This document shows positions 27,401 through 42,400 of a stretch of 64,000 nt of DNA, in pieces; within the stretch, counting starts at the first letter, position 1, and the number at the start of each line of letters is the position of its first letter. Source of the stretch: Apostichopus japonicus (lineage: Eukaryota > Echinodermata > Holothuroidea > Aspidochirotida > Stichopodidae); assembly GCF_037975245.1 (NCBI RefSeq), contig NC_092571.1, positions 2,894,501-2,958,500 on the forward strand. Reading direction: 5' to 3'. The translations under genes and the position numbers were made by a program. The notes beneath the pieces are model-generated. The model ran no database searches and was not told the DNA's origin. It worked only from the letters and a program-made list of their open reading frames with translations.

Positions 27401-30400
27401 CAACTGATGCTAAGGACCATAAGCATTCCCCATTAGTATATATTGACTAAATGATAACGTATAAAGCATCTTTGCAAATGTGGTAGGAAAGATCAATAAT
27501 TGTTTCTGATTCTAATTTATACACATTTTAAAGATCCGGGAGTCATTGGAAAGCTTCAAGCAATGCCTCATGGAGAGCAACAATACAACACACACGTCGG
27601 GAGGAGAGAGAGGAAAAGGCAACAATTGAAAGAAAGACCCAAGGCAGCAGAGCAGGAGAAACAAGAACTCATTGATCAACTGATTGAAATGTTTACCGAT
27701 AGACTGCAAGCCACACAAGAAAGACTGCAAAAAATAGAGGCTGACAATTTACAATTAACTCAGAGCGTAAGAAAAATACTATCTCTTTAAAACCATCTGC
27801 ATGACCTAATTTGTAGCCACCAGAATAAAATCATTCCATTGTGTACCTGATTCGAGAACTGAATTTTATGTCTTCCACAAGGTATATTTTCTTCGTGAAA
27901 TTTTTAAATTGGAATTTACTTTCAGTGTATCAAACATATATCTCAATATGTAGCAGTCCTTTAGGCTCCCTTAACATATATAGTTCATGGGTTTAGTTGA
28001 ATAGTTGTGTTCATTAAAACCTCCATATAATTTTTCAGAAGAGAATGATCCTAAACATAGGTTATCATATGCTAGAAAGTTAACACAATAATCTTTCATA
28101 TTTTAACTGCAACGAGCATATCTTTCCGCCCCGTGACCTTTCCCATACTTGAGCCGTTTAGCCATCTTATGTGAATACCAAAAAAAAAAGAAAAAAAGCG
28201 CACATTCCTATTCTATTTATGGTAACGTTTGAGAAGTTGCATCTTCGTGCACTAAAATCTATGGAACGAATATTGCAGTAAACTATGCCACAGGGCAAGG
28301 TCTGAAACACACATGACACAATCCCAGTTTGCTATTATGGTGCTACAATGGACACAGAGACGATGTGGCCCATCAAGATTTATTGGAATTGTTTTTCATT
28401 GAAAATGATAGTAAATCATACCTTTTGATGGATTGTACTTACAACAGCGCAGCTGGGCATGCAGAGAAAAGTCCGAGATAATGTATTTCAATACTAATGC
28501 TCATTCGCAAGTTAATAGGCGTATAATCAAATCTGACTATTTCGGACATTTTCAGAAGGAAGAGATGCTGAAGGAGCTCGGTGGGTCGAAGAAAAGCTTG
28601 AAAGTTACAAAAGATGAGCTGGCGAAGTATCAGCTGAAGTTTGCCAAAGAATCGATGGCATTGGAAGAGGTCTTGAAACATACCAGAGAAGACATGTACA
28701 AAACGGTAATCGTGAGAATATTGTTATTCGGTTGTTGAAATATCATTTCCATGGGTTAAGATGGCAAATGCCAATAAACATATAATTATGAAGGTAATTC
28801 ATTCAGTACATGAAATCCAATCTTTCATACAATATTCAATTCAGGTTGTGTAACTAACATTTGACAAATTATGTAATCTACACTGACAACGTCTTCGACT
28901 AGATATACTTGTTTGTAATGTTTAAGTTTGATCCAAACCATTTATCATAAGATATTTACTGTCTGACTGTCTGTTTTATCAACAGCTTTCACCTGTGTCT
29001 GCTCATGAAGAATCTTTTCCTGAAGAAAGAGAATCTTTAGACTTAAGTCGAGGATCGTCTTTAGCTGGTAAGATCATTCTGCACTAACAGTTAATTTAAT
29101 GCTTGCATGCCTGTTTATATATCAACAATTGGAATGTTACGATACCCCATTTTGTCTAAGCTTGACTTTTTGTGTAGACGCCCTGCTCTGAGTCTGCAAT
29201 TACCTGCTCGGAGCTGCTCAAGATTATGTAATCAACTAGTGTTCTGTAATGGAGATGAAAATGGAAAACTCTCGCTTGTAAATATTGAATACGATGATAG
29301 GAATTAACGTAATGACACTCCTTGAGATGACAGATGTCTATCCTTACATAAAATATCGTGGTGTATTGTGGGTATGAAGCGTACCACTGGTTAAGGTCCA
29401 TGTTTAGACATGTATGGAATGTAATACATCGTTTGAGGTACGTCCAGGATTAATGTGGTATCTATCTTTTTAAGTCAGTGTTACATGCTATGAGTGGATC
29501 TGTGCAGTAAAGACGTCCATTATTTGACAAGTCTATGTACTGAATAGCGTCAGAAGAACATACTGTTATATGTTGCTGGATGACACCTGGGTCTAATAAT
29601 CAAACCATTTAAAAGCAGTTGAAATTGACTACGTTGCTTCTGATTCTTATATGCACATCAAACAGTTAAGAGACTAAAAAATAAAGGTACACTTGTTTTG
29701 GGAGTTCCTTATCAGTAAACAGATTAACTTGTAACACGTATACACAATCCCAGGAAAAAATTTACCCCAAATTTACCGCGGTAACATACCACACTTTTAC
29801 CCCGGTAAAACCGGGGTAAAAACGCGGTAAATTTGTTGTACATTACCGCGGTGTTTTGGCCCTATGGACGCGGTAAACCGCGGTTTACCGCAGTAAATTA
29901 CCACAAATTTACCATGGTTTTACCATACTTTTACCCCAATTTTACCGCAATTTACCACGGTGTTACCATACTTTTACCGCGCTTTTACTACACTTTTACT
30001 ACGCTTTTACCCCAAATTTACCCCAATTTTACCGTTCTTTTACCCTAATTTACCATATTTTACCACGCTTTTACCACAGTTTACCATTCTTTTACCCTAG
30101 ATTGACCACGCATTTACTACACTTTTACCCTAAATTTACCACAGTTTTACCGTTCTTTTACCCCAATTTTACCGTAGATGTACCACGCTTTTACCTTAAT
30201 TTACCTCAATTTACCATACTTTTACCACGCTTTTACCCCAATTGTACCGTATAATTACTACGCTTTTACCTCAGTTTTACCTTAATTTACCATGATTTTA
30301 CACTAACTGTAGGACAGTTTTACCTAACATTGAGCATGATTTTGTCCTAACTTCGATCAGCATGTATACCATATATTTCTTTGAATTTCACCCATCAATG

Positions 30401-33400
30401 TACTGTATCATAATTTGGCTATATGCCTTTACCCTTATTGTAATGGTTGTATGCCTGACATGTAAGTCCTCAGTTGTAGAATGCAACAGTTTTTAATTCA
30501 TCAAATCCATGGAGGTTTCACATAGAGAAAGCTTTGTTGAATTTCAATCACCCTAGATGATATGATTCCTGACTCTTTTCTATTGAATTAATTGGTAGTC
30601 CAGATTGGACTTTTGATCTCTTATTGTCCTCAAAGACTTGTTTTAAATGAAAAAGATGACATTGACTTGTCAAGTCATTTAATGGACCTGACAGAGAATA
30701 CCCAAATCTGAGGACACTGATTGGTCAATTTTTGTGTGCCACAGTGTTGAGGCACAGAAGCTATGCCTTATGTGTGCTAGTTTATATAGTTCTTTTTTTT
30801 CATTTTAAAGGCTTTTAGGTTCTCCCTAATAATGAAAATAGAATTAATTGTTGTCTCCTCTCAAATATATCAGGGATTCCATGAAGGAATTCTCTATGTA
30901 TCTATCCTCTCCTTGTTTTTTTAGGAAAAGAGATGCATACTATAACATATAAGAATAGCAGTTTGTCTCTCTTCTTTATTCAACTCATATCCACAGGTAA
31001 TTTATATTGCCAACATTAAGATATGAATAGAACAAAAGGTTTGTCATATCAGTATTGCAAATATATGGGACAAAATCATGGAAAATTGCTGTAAATGTAC
31101 CATCATGTTTCATAGTGTGACCCATATATGTTCTACTGTGGTAAAATCATGGTACAATTATGGTAAATTTACCATAGTATAATTGCACCATATAGATTTA
31201 CCCTATTTTTACATGGTTAATCATGGCACAATTGTAGGAATTTCACATATGTAGTTTATGTACCATATAAACTTACCTTATAAATTTACCGTAGTAAATG
31301 TACCGCACTTTTACCCTACTTATACCGCGGTAATATCATGGTAAAACTGCGGTAAGTTTACCGCGGTAAATGTACCACACTTTTACCCTACTTTTACCGC
31401 GGTAATATCATGGTAAAGCTGCGGTAAATTTACCGCAGTAAATGTACCGCACTTTTACCATACTTTTACCGCGGTAATACCATGGTAAAACTGCGGTAAA
31501 TGTACCGCGGTTGATTTTACCACAATTTTACCACACATTTACCCTATTTACCACACATTTACCATAGTTTACCGCGGTAAAATTAGGGTACATTTTTTGC
31601 TGGGATTACTATGCACAAAATTAATTTTAAACTTGTACATAACGTTAACTAACTGATATCAGTTCAAGTTGTATTCCATTACTACTTTTGATTTGAGAAA
31701 TGATCCATTTAACCAGACAGCTGTGATTCATCAGTTCAAGTGACTTAACTATACAGTCTAATTCCCAAACAGCTTATTTTAAATTTTATTTACTTGAAAC
31801 CGTATAGCTATGAAAAACGTATAACTATGTTAAGATAGAAACATATAAATACTACTCAAATTATTCTTATCTTGAATATTATTTTCAAGACTAACATTCT
31901 TCCTAAACTCACCCTTTAAAAATGACCAATTTAAAACAAGTGCAGCAACGCTTCAGAAGCTCAGCCTACCTCCCTTTTAAGAAATGTGTTTCAATTGGCA
32001 ATATTTTTGAGCAGTTTATCCATATATACGTACGAAAAATGTTAGACGGAGGGTAATGGTGTCAGTACTTTCCTCCCATCTTCTTTTTTCCTTGCTTTAT
32101 GTTCCTTCTTCAAGCAGACTTGTTTGTTACAATGTTAGAAAGTTATATTCCTTCAAAGGAGAAACGCTGTCACGAACTTATTTCAAGCAAAAGATTGTTG
32201 TACTAATCACTAAGGATAAACTATGCCCCATTGCAAAACCCAAAACCAACAGTTTATGCACTTCGTGGTTTTCATTTATGCAAAAATAGAAAGAAACATG
32301 AATCCCTTTGCTAAACCTGCTAAAATGGTGTGGATATGACGTTTCACTTGTGCTGACCCAAAATTGCTCACGCAACTTGCACCATACAATAACAGAACGA
32401 CCAGCAACTTGTTTACAATCGACGTACCACAGAGAAACGTTAAGGAGCAGAAATCGGAATCGGTTCCTACAATAAAGGTCATTTTTCACATGTCGTATTA
32501 CGGACACAAACCGTGAAAAAGTCCAAATTGCAAATCTGCCAGGTAATCCTTTTAAAGAGAATGGCATTGAACTAGAAAGGAAGCCTGAATAAGAAGTAAA
32601 TATTTGAGAAAGTCTCCCACTGGTGGAACTATTTCCAAAAATGACGGGGAAATAAAGATGGAAGACATTTTGCTACTCATATCAAAACACATACTGTTCA
32701 TGAATACCAAACAGGTCAAAGAAAAATTTCACAATCATTGCATATTATATGTGGACTTCATTTCATCATAAATGAAACTCTACAAAAGACCCTCTTTTGG
32801 TCCTTCACATGACAACAGAAATATTTTTCTGAACAACTTTGGTTTACCACCATTCCAATGTTATATCCACATTTCAGCAGATTTGGACAAACGCTATAGA
32901 AGACATAGCATGTTTACGTTTTCAGAAGATGACCTCTCGTGACCTCAAATAACCTTCAAATTTATAAAATAAACTTCTGACGAAATTTCAGCCAAATTGA
33001 AAATGATGAAGTGGCAGTCATTCAAACACGGTGGCAAAAAGTGAGAGAATTTCGGCAGACTCACGATCGCTACAGCTCAGCTGAAAGCTTTCAGCTGAGC
33101 TTAACATTGGTTGAAGCTCTTGCATAATTGCTTCTATTTACATTCTATTTTCATTTTAGCTGATTATGGAAGGTTGATGGTCGGAATTGCCGAAAACCTT
33201 ACACTGGACATCACTTTGAGATTAGCAACGCTGTTTGGTTTACCACCGGCAGAAGCTGATATGCTTCGTCGGGTTTCATTCCTTGAGACCCCAGGGATCA
33301 CTCTACTGAACTTCATGAAGACACGAAATATCATCAATATGTATGATCTTACTAACTTGCAAAAGGGATTGATACTCCTGCAAATGAACAGGATTAATGA

Positions 33401-36400
33401 GAACCTGATAGTACCATACCAGAGCAAAATTGATCCATTTCACTTTGAAGAAAACCAGGCACCAAAATTACTTGATTGGCCAACCGGTAAGAAAATTTGT
33501 GAATATCAGAGCAAAAAAGTGTTTCGCAGATGATTGCAATATTTAATGTGTACTACAAATGTCACTGTGATTGATACATGCCGTTTGAAAGGTAATATAA
33601 AGTGGCAGTATTTGGATGGAAACACAAATCTGTACTATCTGTCGGTTTTGAGTTATGTCATACACATAGTCTTTCAAGTTTAACACCTTCTTGTTTAGAT
33701 AACTATCAAGCTTCACCATTTGCTGAGGAAAGACCTGTCTCATCCGAAGAATCCGAAGAAAGAGATATATCAGAACAACAACATGACGAAGCGAGTTTAC
33801 GAGAAAGGACAGATGACCTAACAACATCAACACAAGTTTCATCACCGATGCGATTAAGACGTCACCACCCATACATAGAACACAAAATCAACTGTGAGGG
33901 CGGTACCATCAGCATCACAGGGGTGCGTCTTACAATCCCCGATGATGCCCTACCGAATGATCATGTGATAGCTGTAAATGTCATCTACGATCCTGAGATA
34001 CACCTTCCTGGGGGTGCTGAAAGAGGCAGAATGACACCTCTGATAAAGCTAGAGCCAGAAGGACTCAACTTATGCAAGACAGCAAGTCTGATTATTCCTC
34101 ATTCAGCTATTATCCCTGAACCAGATCGTCATAGCGTCATTGTTTTCTTTGGACAGAAAACTGAACGTGAAACAGGAGGTAATTATTGCAGCTATAGAAA
34201 GCTATGAAGATAACACATGTGCCCTAAATTGATATATAAATCGCAATCGAAAGTTGAAGATGACATTGTTTCGTACGACTTATGTAATTTACCATTGTCA
34301 TCTTCATTGAAATTCTTTTCGACATTTATTTGTTGTGCAGGTGAGATAACTTGGACTGAAGAGAAATCTCTTTGTTGGAAGTTAGACTCGGAGAAGATCA
34401 CTCTTGACATTAACACCCTGAGCTACGTCTTTGTAAATTTAGTCAGCCAAGAAACAGAACAGAGACACACTTTCCGAGTTGTTCCATTTATTGATGCAAT
34501 ACTTGATGCTAAAGATGATGTCTTAATAACTGTTTGTTGCTGTAGAGATATTGATGAAGAGTACAAGGTGAGAATTGTTAAAGATTTTATAACTCAAGTA
34601 GGCTTAACTAAACTTGCAAGGTAGTGCACGCATTTCTTTTCTGTTTTCAGTACATTTCTCTTTTTATTCTGGTAGAGGTGTTATAAATTTACAAAATATA
34701 CAAAACCAAATGATGGCATTGTTATATGACTAAAAACGACAGAGGAGAAATAAAATTATCAAACTACCAATAGCGCACATAAAGATTTGACGAGCAGTTA
34801 CGAAAGTTTACTTCATTTAAGAGCCAAATTTACTTACATTACCAAAGACCGTTCTAGTTTTCCATGGAAAAGTTGTTCTAGTTCTATCGAGTCTGGTCTT
34901 GTTTCTGATTTCCATTGTCATAATCACTCCATCCCAATAATGATGAGTGGAAGAGAATCAATAATGATAAGTATATAGAAATATGTCATACGATCCCTCC
35001 TTGCTGAATTAAGCTTGAATTTCATATCGTTATATTATAGTTACTGTTAGAAGACCATCAGTCCAAACTGAGTCTAGGGAGCTTTGCAACTTTTCAGATA
35101 AGTCGAACATTAAAGGAATGTGGAGATGATACGTCCTACGTTGAACTAATGATGTCATCAGAGGATGGTAGCTACCAAGTGACAGCTGAATTATCAAAGG
35201 TTTGATCTCATTGCAATCAAATGGAAACTCTGAAAGGTTCAAAGATAGAGGATATGTAGTTCATGAAAAGAAAAGTGTCAATTTTGTTTGTAGTAAATGT
35301 GCAGTAAACATATGTTGTCGAATAGCGACAAAAGTTAGGGACGTAAGTTACTCATGTTCTTTGAGTATTTGTTGTTTTCATGGTTTTCTATTTTGTGCCA
35401 TATTTGTATTTCATTGATTCATATTTGGATCATTCCTATTCAGTACCTTCTTAATATTAACAGGTCAAGGTTGATCATCTGTGTGCTGCCAGTAGAACCA
35501 CTCATCAGTTCAGAATGAAGAAAATCCAAGATGGAGACATTGATTTGGTTGATGTGAAGTTGAAAGTATCACAAGATGAAAAGAACCGGATATCCATTAT
35601 CCTCCAGTCGAAGGTGAGATCGATTTTCAATTTGATGATGACTGGCGCTATGTGTAAAGTTTGTTCACCGATCTTCAATACACACCTAACCAAACACATT
35701 AGTATACTAGTGACTTACTTATCAGAAATTTAAGGTCACGTGATGTGATATCTTGGTACAGAGTTTGATGTAACGTTTAATTTGACTCTTAATAGTTAAG
35801 GTAGCTATAGTGACGTTTTCGTGTTTATTTATTGTCCTGCAGGTAAAGGATATTCTCCTTTCTCCAGAAAGCAAAGGAATAATTTGTAAAGACGTTCAGC
35901 CAGGTAAATTGTCCAACTGTGCAGTCAATTAATATGGTTCTGAATACCGAATTATCATGTATGTACTTTTTATTGATAAGAGACAAACATAAATAAAAGC
36001 AACTTAAGAAAGTATTTTTACAAGCTATTTGTTGTTCATATTTTAGATGACAACTTTGTGAACTTATATTACCATACTGTGAGTAAACCGTTCGATATTA
36101 CTGTATGGCATTTGGCGCATTATCATTATTTTTTCATTTTTTAATTGCGCTATACTTCACTGCAGTATGTTACTATGTCATGGTCTGCTTTCTCAAGCAA
36201 TTTACATTTTCTTCAAATTTTATGGCATATTGGCACTTTCAGATTTGCAAGAATACCAGAAGTTGATACGGGAGGTATCGACACGTATGGACAAACAACA
36301 TTGTGAAAATCTGGCAATGTGTTTCAATCTCTCGCCTGCGGAAAATGAGATGATAATAAAGGATGCAGAACCTGGAAAGATTTTGCTAAAAATATTAGAT

Positions 36401-39400
36401 GAAAGAGAACTTATAATGCCAGATAAAATGATTACCTTGTATGAAGGATTAAAGGTTATCCATCTCAATAAAGTAGCACGACTGGTTCTTGAGTACATCG
36501 ACACAAGGAGAAGTAAGGAACAGGAATATGAAGGGGAAACCGGTGAAATTGAAAAGGTTTGATATTTACCGAAATAAAATTGCCGAAATGAAAAAAGAAG
36601 ATTTCAATAAGGAAACAAATCGACGAAAATTTACGTTGTCTATGTTAACGGAAAGTTACTCTCAGTTAACTATAAATTGACTTAATTCAATCAATATGCT
36701 TATCTGCCAACAAACTTTACCAACCGCTTCACCGTATTATTATTTAAATAAAAAATATGTTATTTAAAATGTTACTTCTTGGGCACAATCATTATAAAGT
36801 GCAATTTGAATAAATCCATGTTGACCAGAATATCCTGCCAAACTTGTAACTGTTATTCTCAGTAATTAACAGTAGAGGTAAATGTGTTGCGATGATTTCA
36901 ATTATTGCAACTTATTTCAGCGCCATTTATGGTAAATTTATCTAAATATTGTGATAATATTCCACATCAGGTTGCTCGTTCCATTTTCTCGTTTTGCTAA
37001 TACAGGGCCAGCAGGAACAGGAATTGAGCCCAGGAAAGGACTCGAAACATGCAAGAAATATCAAGATATTGGTGGAAGAGGGATATACGAGACTGAACAT
37101 CCAACGAGCGTTGAGGTTGTCTCATGGTAAACTAGACTTGGGGCGAAGGGTGTTGCAACTCGTTAAACATGAACATGGTAAAGTAGTGAAGAGTTCACCT
37201 TTCAATTTGGAATTGCTAACATATATTCCATCCTTATTATCTCGTCTCTATACGTATTGTACTGGGGATGGGATAGTGTACTGAATCCACATTTTCTGTT
37301 TTGCAAAATTAACAGTAAAAGCCTTTGCACACCGCTTGAGGAACTAAACTAAAAGTTGGTGGGCTAATATGACATAATAGGATGGGGAGGGGGGGGGGGT
37401 GTTCTTCGACTTCGGATTTAATGCCTGCGTGACTATTGACGTCATTTGCTCAAACATTATTTTGGCAATTACATGAATACCATCAAAATAATATGGACGA
37501 AACCTACAAGCAAGTAGGATAACCACAGACTACATATTTACAGTGCATTAATCCATGGACAATGCACTGGCCACGTGATCTAAGAAGGTAATGGTTAACT
37601 TGGGCAAACTAGTAAACGTACCAAACTGACCTGATATGTGCGCTGTTAACATATTTCAAGTCTCAAGAATATTGCGGTAGCTAAAGTTGATTGCATAACA
37701 ATATTGCTAGAAATTTATATTTAGTAACTAGCCTACTAGTTTCTATTTTTGATTAAATTCTTCCTCGTGTATAACATTCAAATGATGTCACCGCGTTGAG
37801 CCGCATGGACTTTGTGGAACAGGTTACGTCGAAAAACTTTAATTACAAGGAACTTACAGTAAACGCATACATTTCATTTTAAACTAGGCATTCTCTAGTG
37901 ACAATCATTGTACATATACACTACAGGTATGGTTATACGTTAAATGTTTACTGTCCAATTGAAAATGGAAGCTGTGGATTCGTTACTTGTTGCTAGCTGT
38001 ATTCATGTGAGGAGGCATATCTTTGAAGACATTTACGTCATTAATAGGCTTTTCTCATAAATGTTCCAAACGTGACGTTTATGAAAATCCGTTTTTATTA
38101 TGTTTTCAGAGAGGCTTCCTCTTTTTCCTGGATCTAACCTTTACAGAGAGCAATACATTGACCAGCAGGGAGGAGATATGTTGATTGCTGGTGTTATTTT
38201 AATTGTACCAACCGGTGCCTTACAGACTGGACGAATCGTCAGCATAACAGTTTCTGCTGATTCAGCTATTCAAGGACCGATTTCAAAGGAGAGTCTTAGA
38301 CTAACACCATTTGTTAAATTTGGACCAGAAAACCTTACTTTACAAAAACCAGTCACCTTGATAATTCCACACTGTGCATTGGCTTTAAGTAACTGCGATG
38401 TGGATGTGTATTCTGGCGCACTACAACCAGGTGTTTATTCTATTCTCGCTAATACTCACTGAGGTCAACCATTTAATAAGTACTCCTCCTCTTTCATAGC
38501 AGCCACAGATGTCATGATGTTGTTGTTATATGTAATTAAAGCTTTTTTATCACTGATTTATGGAGTATTTATTTTAGTTCTTTATTTGTTTGTTTCTTTT
38601 GTTTGTGTTCTGTTTTTGTTTCTGTGTTTTGGTAAAGCTTATCAGTAATGATATTGCACCAAGCAAATTAAAGGTAATGCTTACGTCTGAAAAAAAAGAA
38701 CATGGCATATTTCGTTACAGAAATAAAAGCAACTATAATTCTTTTCAAATAAAAAATTCCATGTGACAATGATAATACATCTACCAGGATCAATTTTCAT
38801 TAAATCATATATACAGTGACACAATCTGTAAAGATAATTTTCCGAAGTATCAGAAATATGCAATCAATATTAAAAGCATCATTTACTTCATTTCAAAATT
38901 TTAATTGTTGTTAACTTTAATTGTTTTTCCCTTTAGGTATTACCAAATTAGTCCAGCAGAAAAAGACTATTGAATGAATTATGCGCCCATTAAGTTCACC
39001 TAATTTAATTTTCTGTAAAAAAAATTGGGAAAAAATCCAGTTGAAGGGGATTTTTAACGCGTGGTATTCAAGAGTTAATTTTTTTTAAATTGCTTGTAAC
39101 TAATTACATTGCACTATCAGACATTTATGCTAACCTCAACTTTTAAGCGCTTTAGTCTGCAAAAAAAAAAAAAAAAATAAGCCGAAAAGCGAAAACATTC
39201 AATATGTTATACTTAACCATTATTGATATAAAGTCGGAAATTTATGCAAACAAATATCATCTATTATTTTCATGACGTCTACAAATGCCTTGACTTGGTT
39301 GCTTTAATATATATTTAATTAAACTTTTATTTCTGATTGATAGAGTATTGCTTTTATTTTGGGGGGCGGGGGCAATGCTCATAAGTAATTATAGTCCACA

Positions 39401-42400
39401 AAACACAACGAGTGTACCCCTTATGTTTCTGAGATTAACCTGGAAGCATATCACACAAAAATAGTACGTGCTACGCTCTGTTAATCATGTAGTGTTACAA
39501 GTAGTTACAATGGAAGATTCACTTTGCTTATTTTTTCCAGACAAAACATTGAAATGGAGCCTTGAAAACGTCACCTGCTCTATGAATGCTCATCAACTTG
39601 AGGTTAAAACTCAGAAACCTTGTCTGCTTGGTCTCCACGTCCCTTACAAACCCAAGATGAAGAAGCGTCTTTGTGTCATTCCGATCATGAAACGAGTTTC
39701 TAACCTAGAGGATGACTTGACAGTTAGTCTTTGGTTTTACAATGATGACAAACTGGAATATGATGTAAGTAATAAATATATATATATCATTTTATCGTTA
39801 CTATAGTCGTAGTGGGAACATGGATGGTATCAAAAAAAAAAATGCGAAGCATCTTGGTCGTCATATTTTAATCAAAATCTATTAAATCTTTATGTTCATT
39901 CAAAACTATGTTTCTGAGTGGTATTTAACTTCATGCAATTACTTATGAAAACCTGACTACAGCATCGATTCGTATATTCGAAACATGTTACAGTTATTTG
40001 AATATATGCTGAGTAACTGTACGGAATCTCTCGACTAAGTGTGCATAGTGTTAATTTTAATAGCCAAATACTTTGTCGGGAGTCCAGTCGCGACCTTGTG
40101 AGGGTACTACCAAAATCTAAAGATAAACTAGTTTCCTGTCCATATGTATTTCATGGCGGGAGAAACTATTCGGTACGACAACAGTGAAATACTTTCAGCA
40201 TCATATGTAAATATTTTTCTTAACAATAACTTATGTTCGATCTTTTGGCCAGAGTCTCATCAATGAAGAAGTGTACAACCAAAGAGGAATAGAGCTCCAT
40301 AAACCTATCTCTATTTTGATTGAGTCCTGGACTTCGTCTGTGCCTGTCACCATTACCAGCAACAACATACAGTGCACCCCACATCCAGGTTTGAAAAAAG
40401 TGGTAAGTTTCTACCAATACATATTGCTTATCTTATTTGCCTGTTGTATTTGAATATTTTCAACATTTCGTTAGTGAGGATCGACAAAAATGCTTATATC
40501 TGTTTTTATTTTGATTACTTATTGTACATGATGGGAAAGATGTTCGATAAATTGTTTCTAAATAAAGCCAAGAATTAGTTATGATTTTGATTCAAGTTTT
40601 TTACTCATGCTTGTGTAAAGAAGCACAACCATGACAGCCTCAGAATTATTGAAATAAAAAACACATTTTGTATTTTAATGACAGAATTATTGTATTATAA
40701 ATGAAATAATTAGGAAAGGTCAATCACGACATTGTAGAATAAGACTATGCAAATTTTTGGGGCTAACCAAGCATCTTTCCTGTATTAAATTGATTGCGAT
40801 GTTGTTCGTGACATTAGTCTAACGAGTAATGCAAAATAGCCACTATGTCATTGAAATAAAAAAGTGAAATTATAACGGTTATTCTGTATAATATTAACAG
40901 CTGGTTTATCGCAAATATTTGTATCATTTATTGAAGTACAACTTTCTGATTTTCTTCCTATTAAAGGATGTCGACATGGAAACCCTTTGGTTACAGAACA
41001 GACTTGAGGTTGCCTTACTACTTCAGAATAAAGGGATAAGAGATGATTTCAGTCTGGAAATTGAGTCAAAATATGGAATACTGAGGAAAGTCCTCTTTCA
41101 GTTTCATATTCAACTGAAGGTAATTATGTAAATAAATGTGTAGTTTTGTACCTGAAAATTGTGGGACGATGTAATAGCATGTTAGATCAGAGGCCCGAAA
41201 ACGGTCCATTATTTTTCGTTCCTTATTTCCCTCAACATAAATACCAACTCTATCCTAATGATGATTTTTAGTTACTCTACCGAACTGAAGAATTTAGCAC
41301 CATATAAGTTATACCTCAATGTAACCGAGTTTTTCGAAAGCAGACAGCTCACTGCATATTCATCTACAGGCTTCAAGACCGAGCATACCATTCAACATGA
41401 CTACAAACATGATCCAAATACCAAACTCTCCAACTTTGTTGTAATTCTTGTTGCGATTTGATGTTTACATTTGTAAATATGTCAATTGCATGAGCAATCC
41501 ATCCGTCAATATAAGCAGCTACTGATGAGACCCGGTAATTATTCTATGAGACCCGGTAGTTATCCTATGAGACCCTTTGAGATCCTATGAGGCTCAAAAC
41601 GCGACTAGCAACAGGACATCTAGTTTTTACCAAACAAAATCATACACCCCAACCAGAAATTTCCAGGTACCTCATAATTTTTATCCCAATGGAATATATA
41701 TTTTCACAGTACCATACGACCATATCGGTTCCCACAATAGTTATCCAATTATGACTCTCATTACTTGTATATATTTATTATACGGCAACGTCACAGAGTC
41801 TTGGGGAGATCACCACTGTCTTTAATTCAAACAAATTGACTGAACCACGACCCACCAAACCCTCAACCCTCATAACCGATGGTCAGAATGCATGAAGCTT
41901 GAACTAGCTTCAACTGTAATGTAATGTCAAAAAAACTTCGGCAAGCTCCGAAGACTGTAGATAAATTGTTCGACGTCTTGGTAAAATTGTACCCAGTAGT
42001 TTGTGGACGGTCGGTTTAGACACCCTTTCTCCGGGTTTTGTCGGTGAAACAACTGTTTTAATGGAAACAGAAAAATGTATTCTCTTTTCCATTCCTTCTC
42101 CTTGTTTGTTGTCTATTGCATTGACTGTATCGTCTCATGAGGAGTAAATTGTTATTGTGATTAGGAAGGGTCTCTTTCATTTATGACTATATGCATCTAT
42201 GGCATGTCGCCGAATTTTAAAGAGCATGATTCACTTTTGAAAAGCCACTTGACAAATAGAGGGTGCTTTTAATTATCTACAATATGATTTGAAATCCATT
42301 GCTGAAATAAAATGAAAAGTAATGGAATGGCACCTATACCCTCAGAGTTACTACCACACACTTCAATCTTGTTCGATTTTGGCAGCCAGTACCATTCTAT

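Noticed and set aside
32178-32567. 129-codon minus-strand frame
   Set aside because: It lies inside a 4.1-kb intron, has no recognisable domain and overlaps other equally long frames.
36048-36080. Short candidate exon between UPA and the third death-fold
   Set aside because: It has AG and GT borders but would leave at phase 0, which does not fit the next exon. Skipping it keeps the frame and matches module 2.
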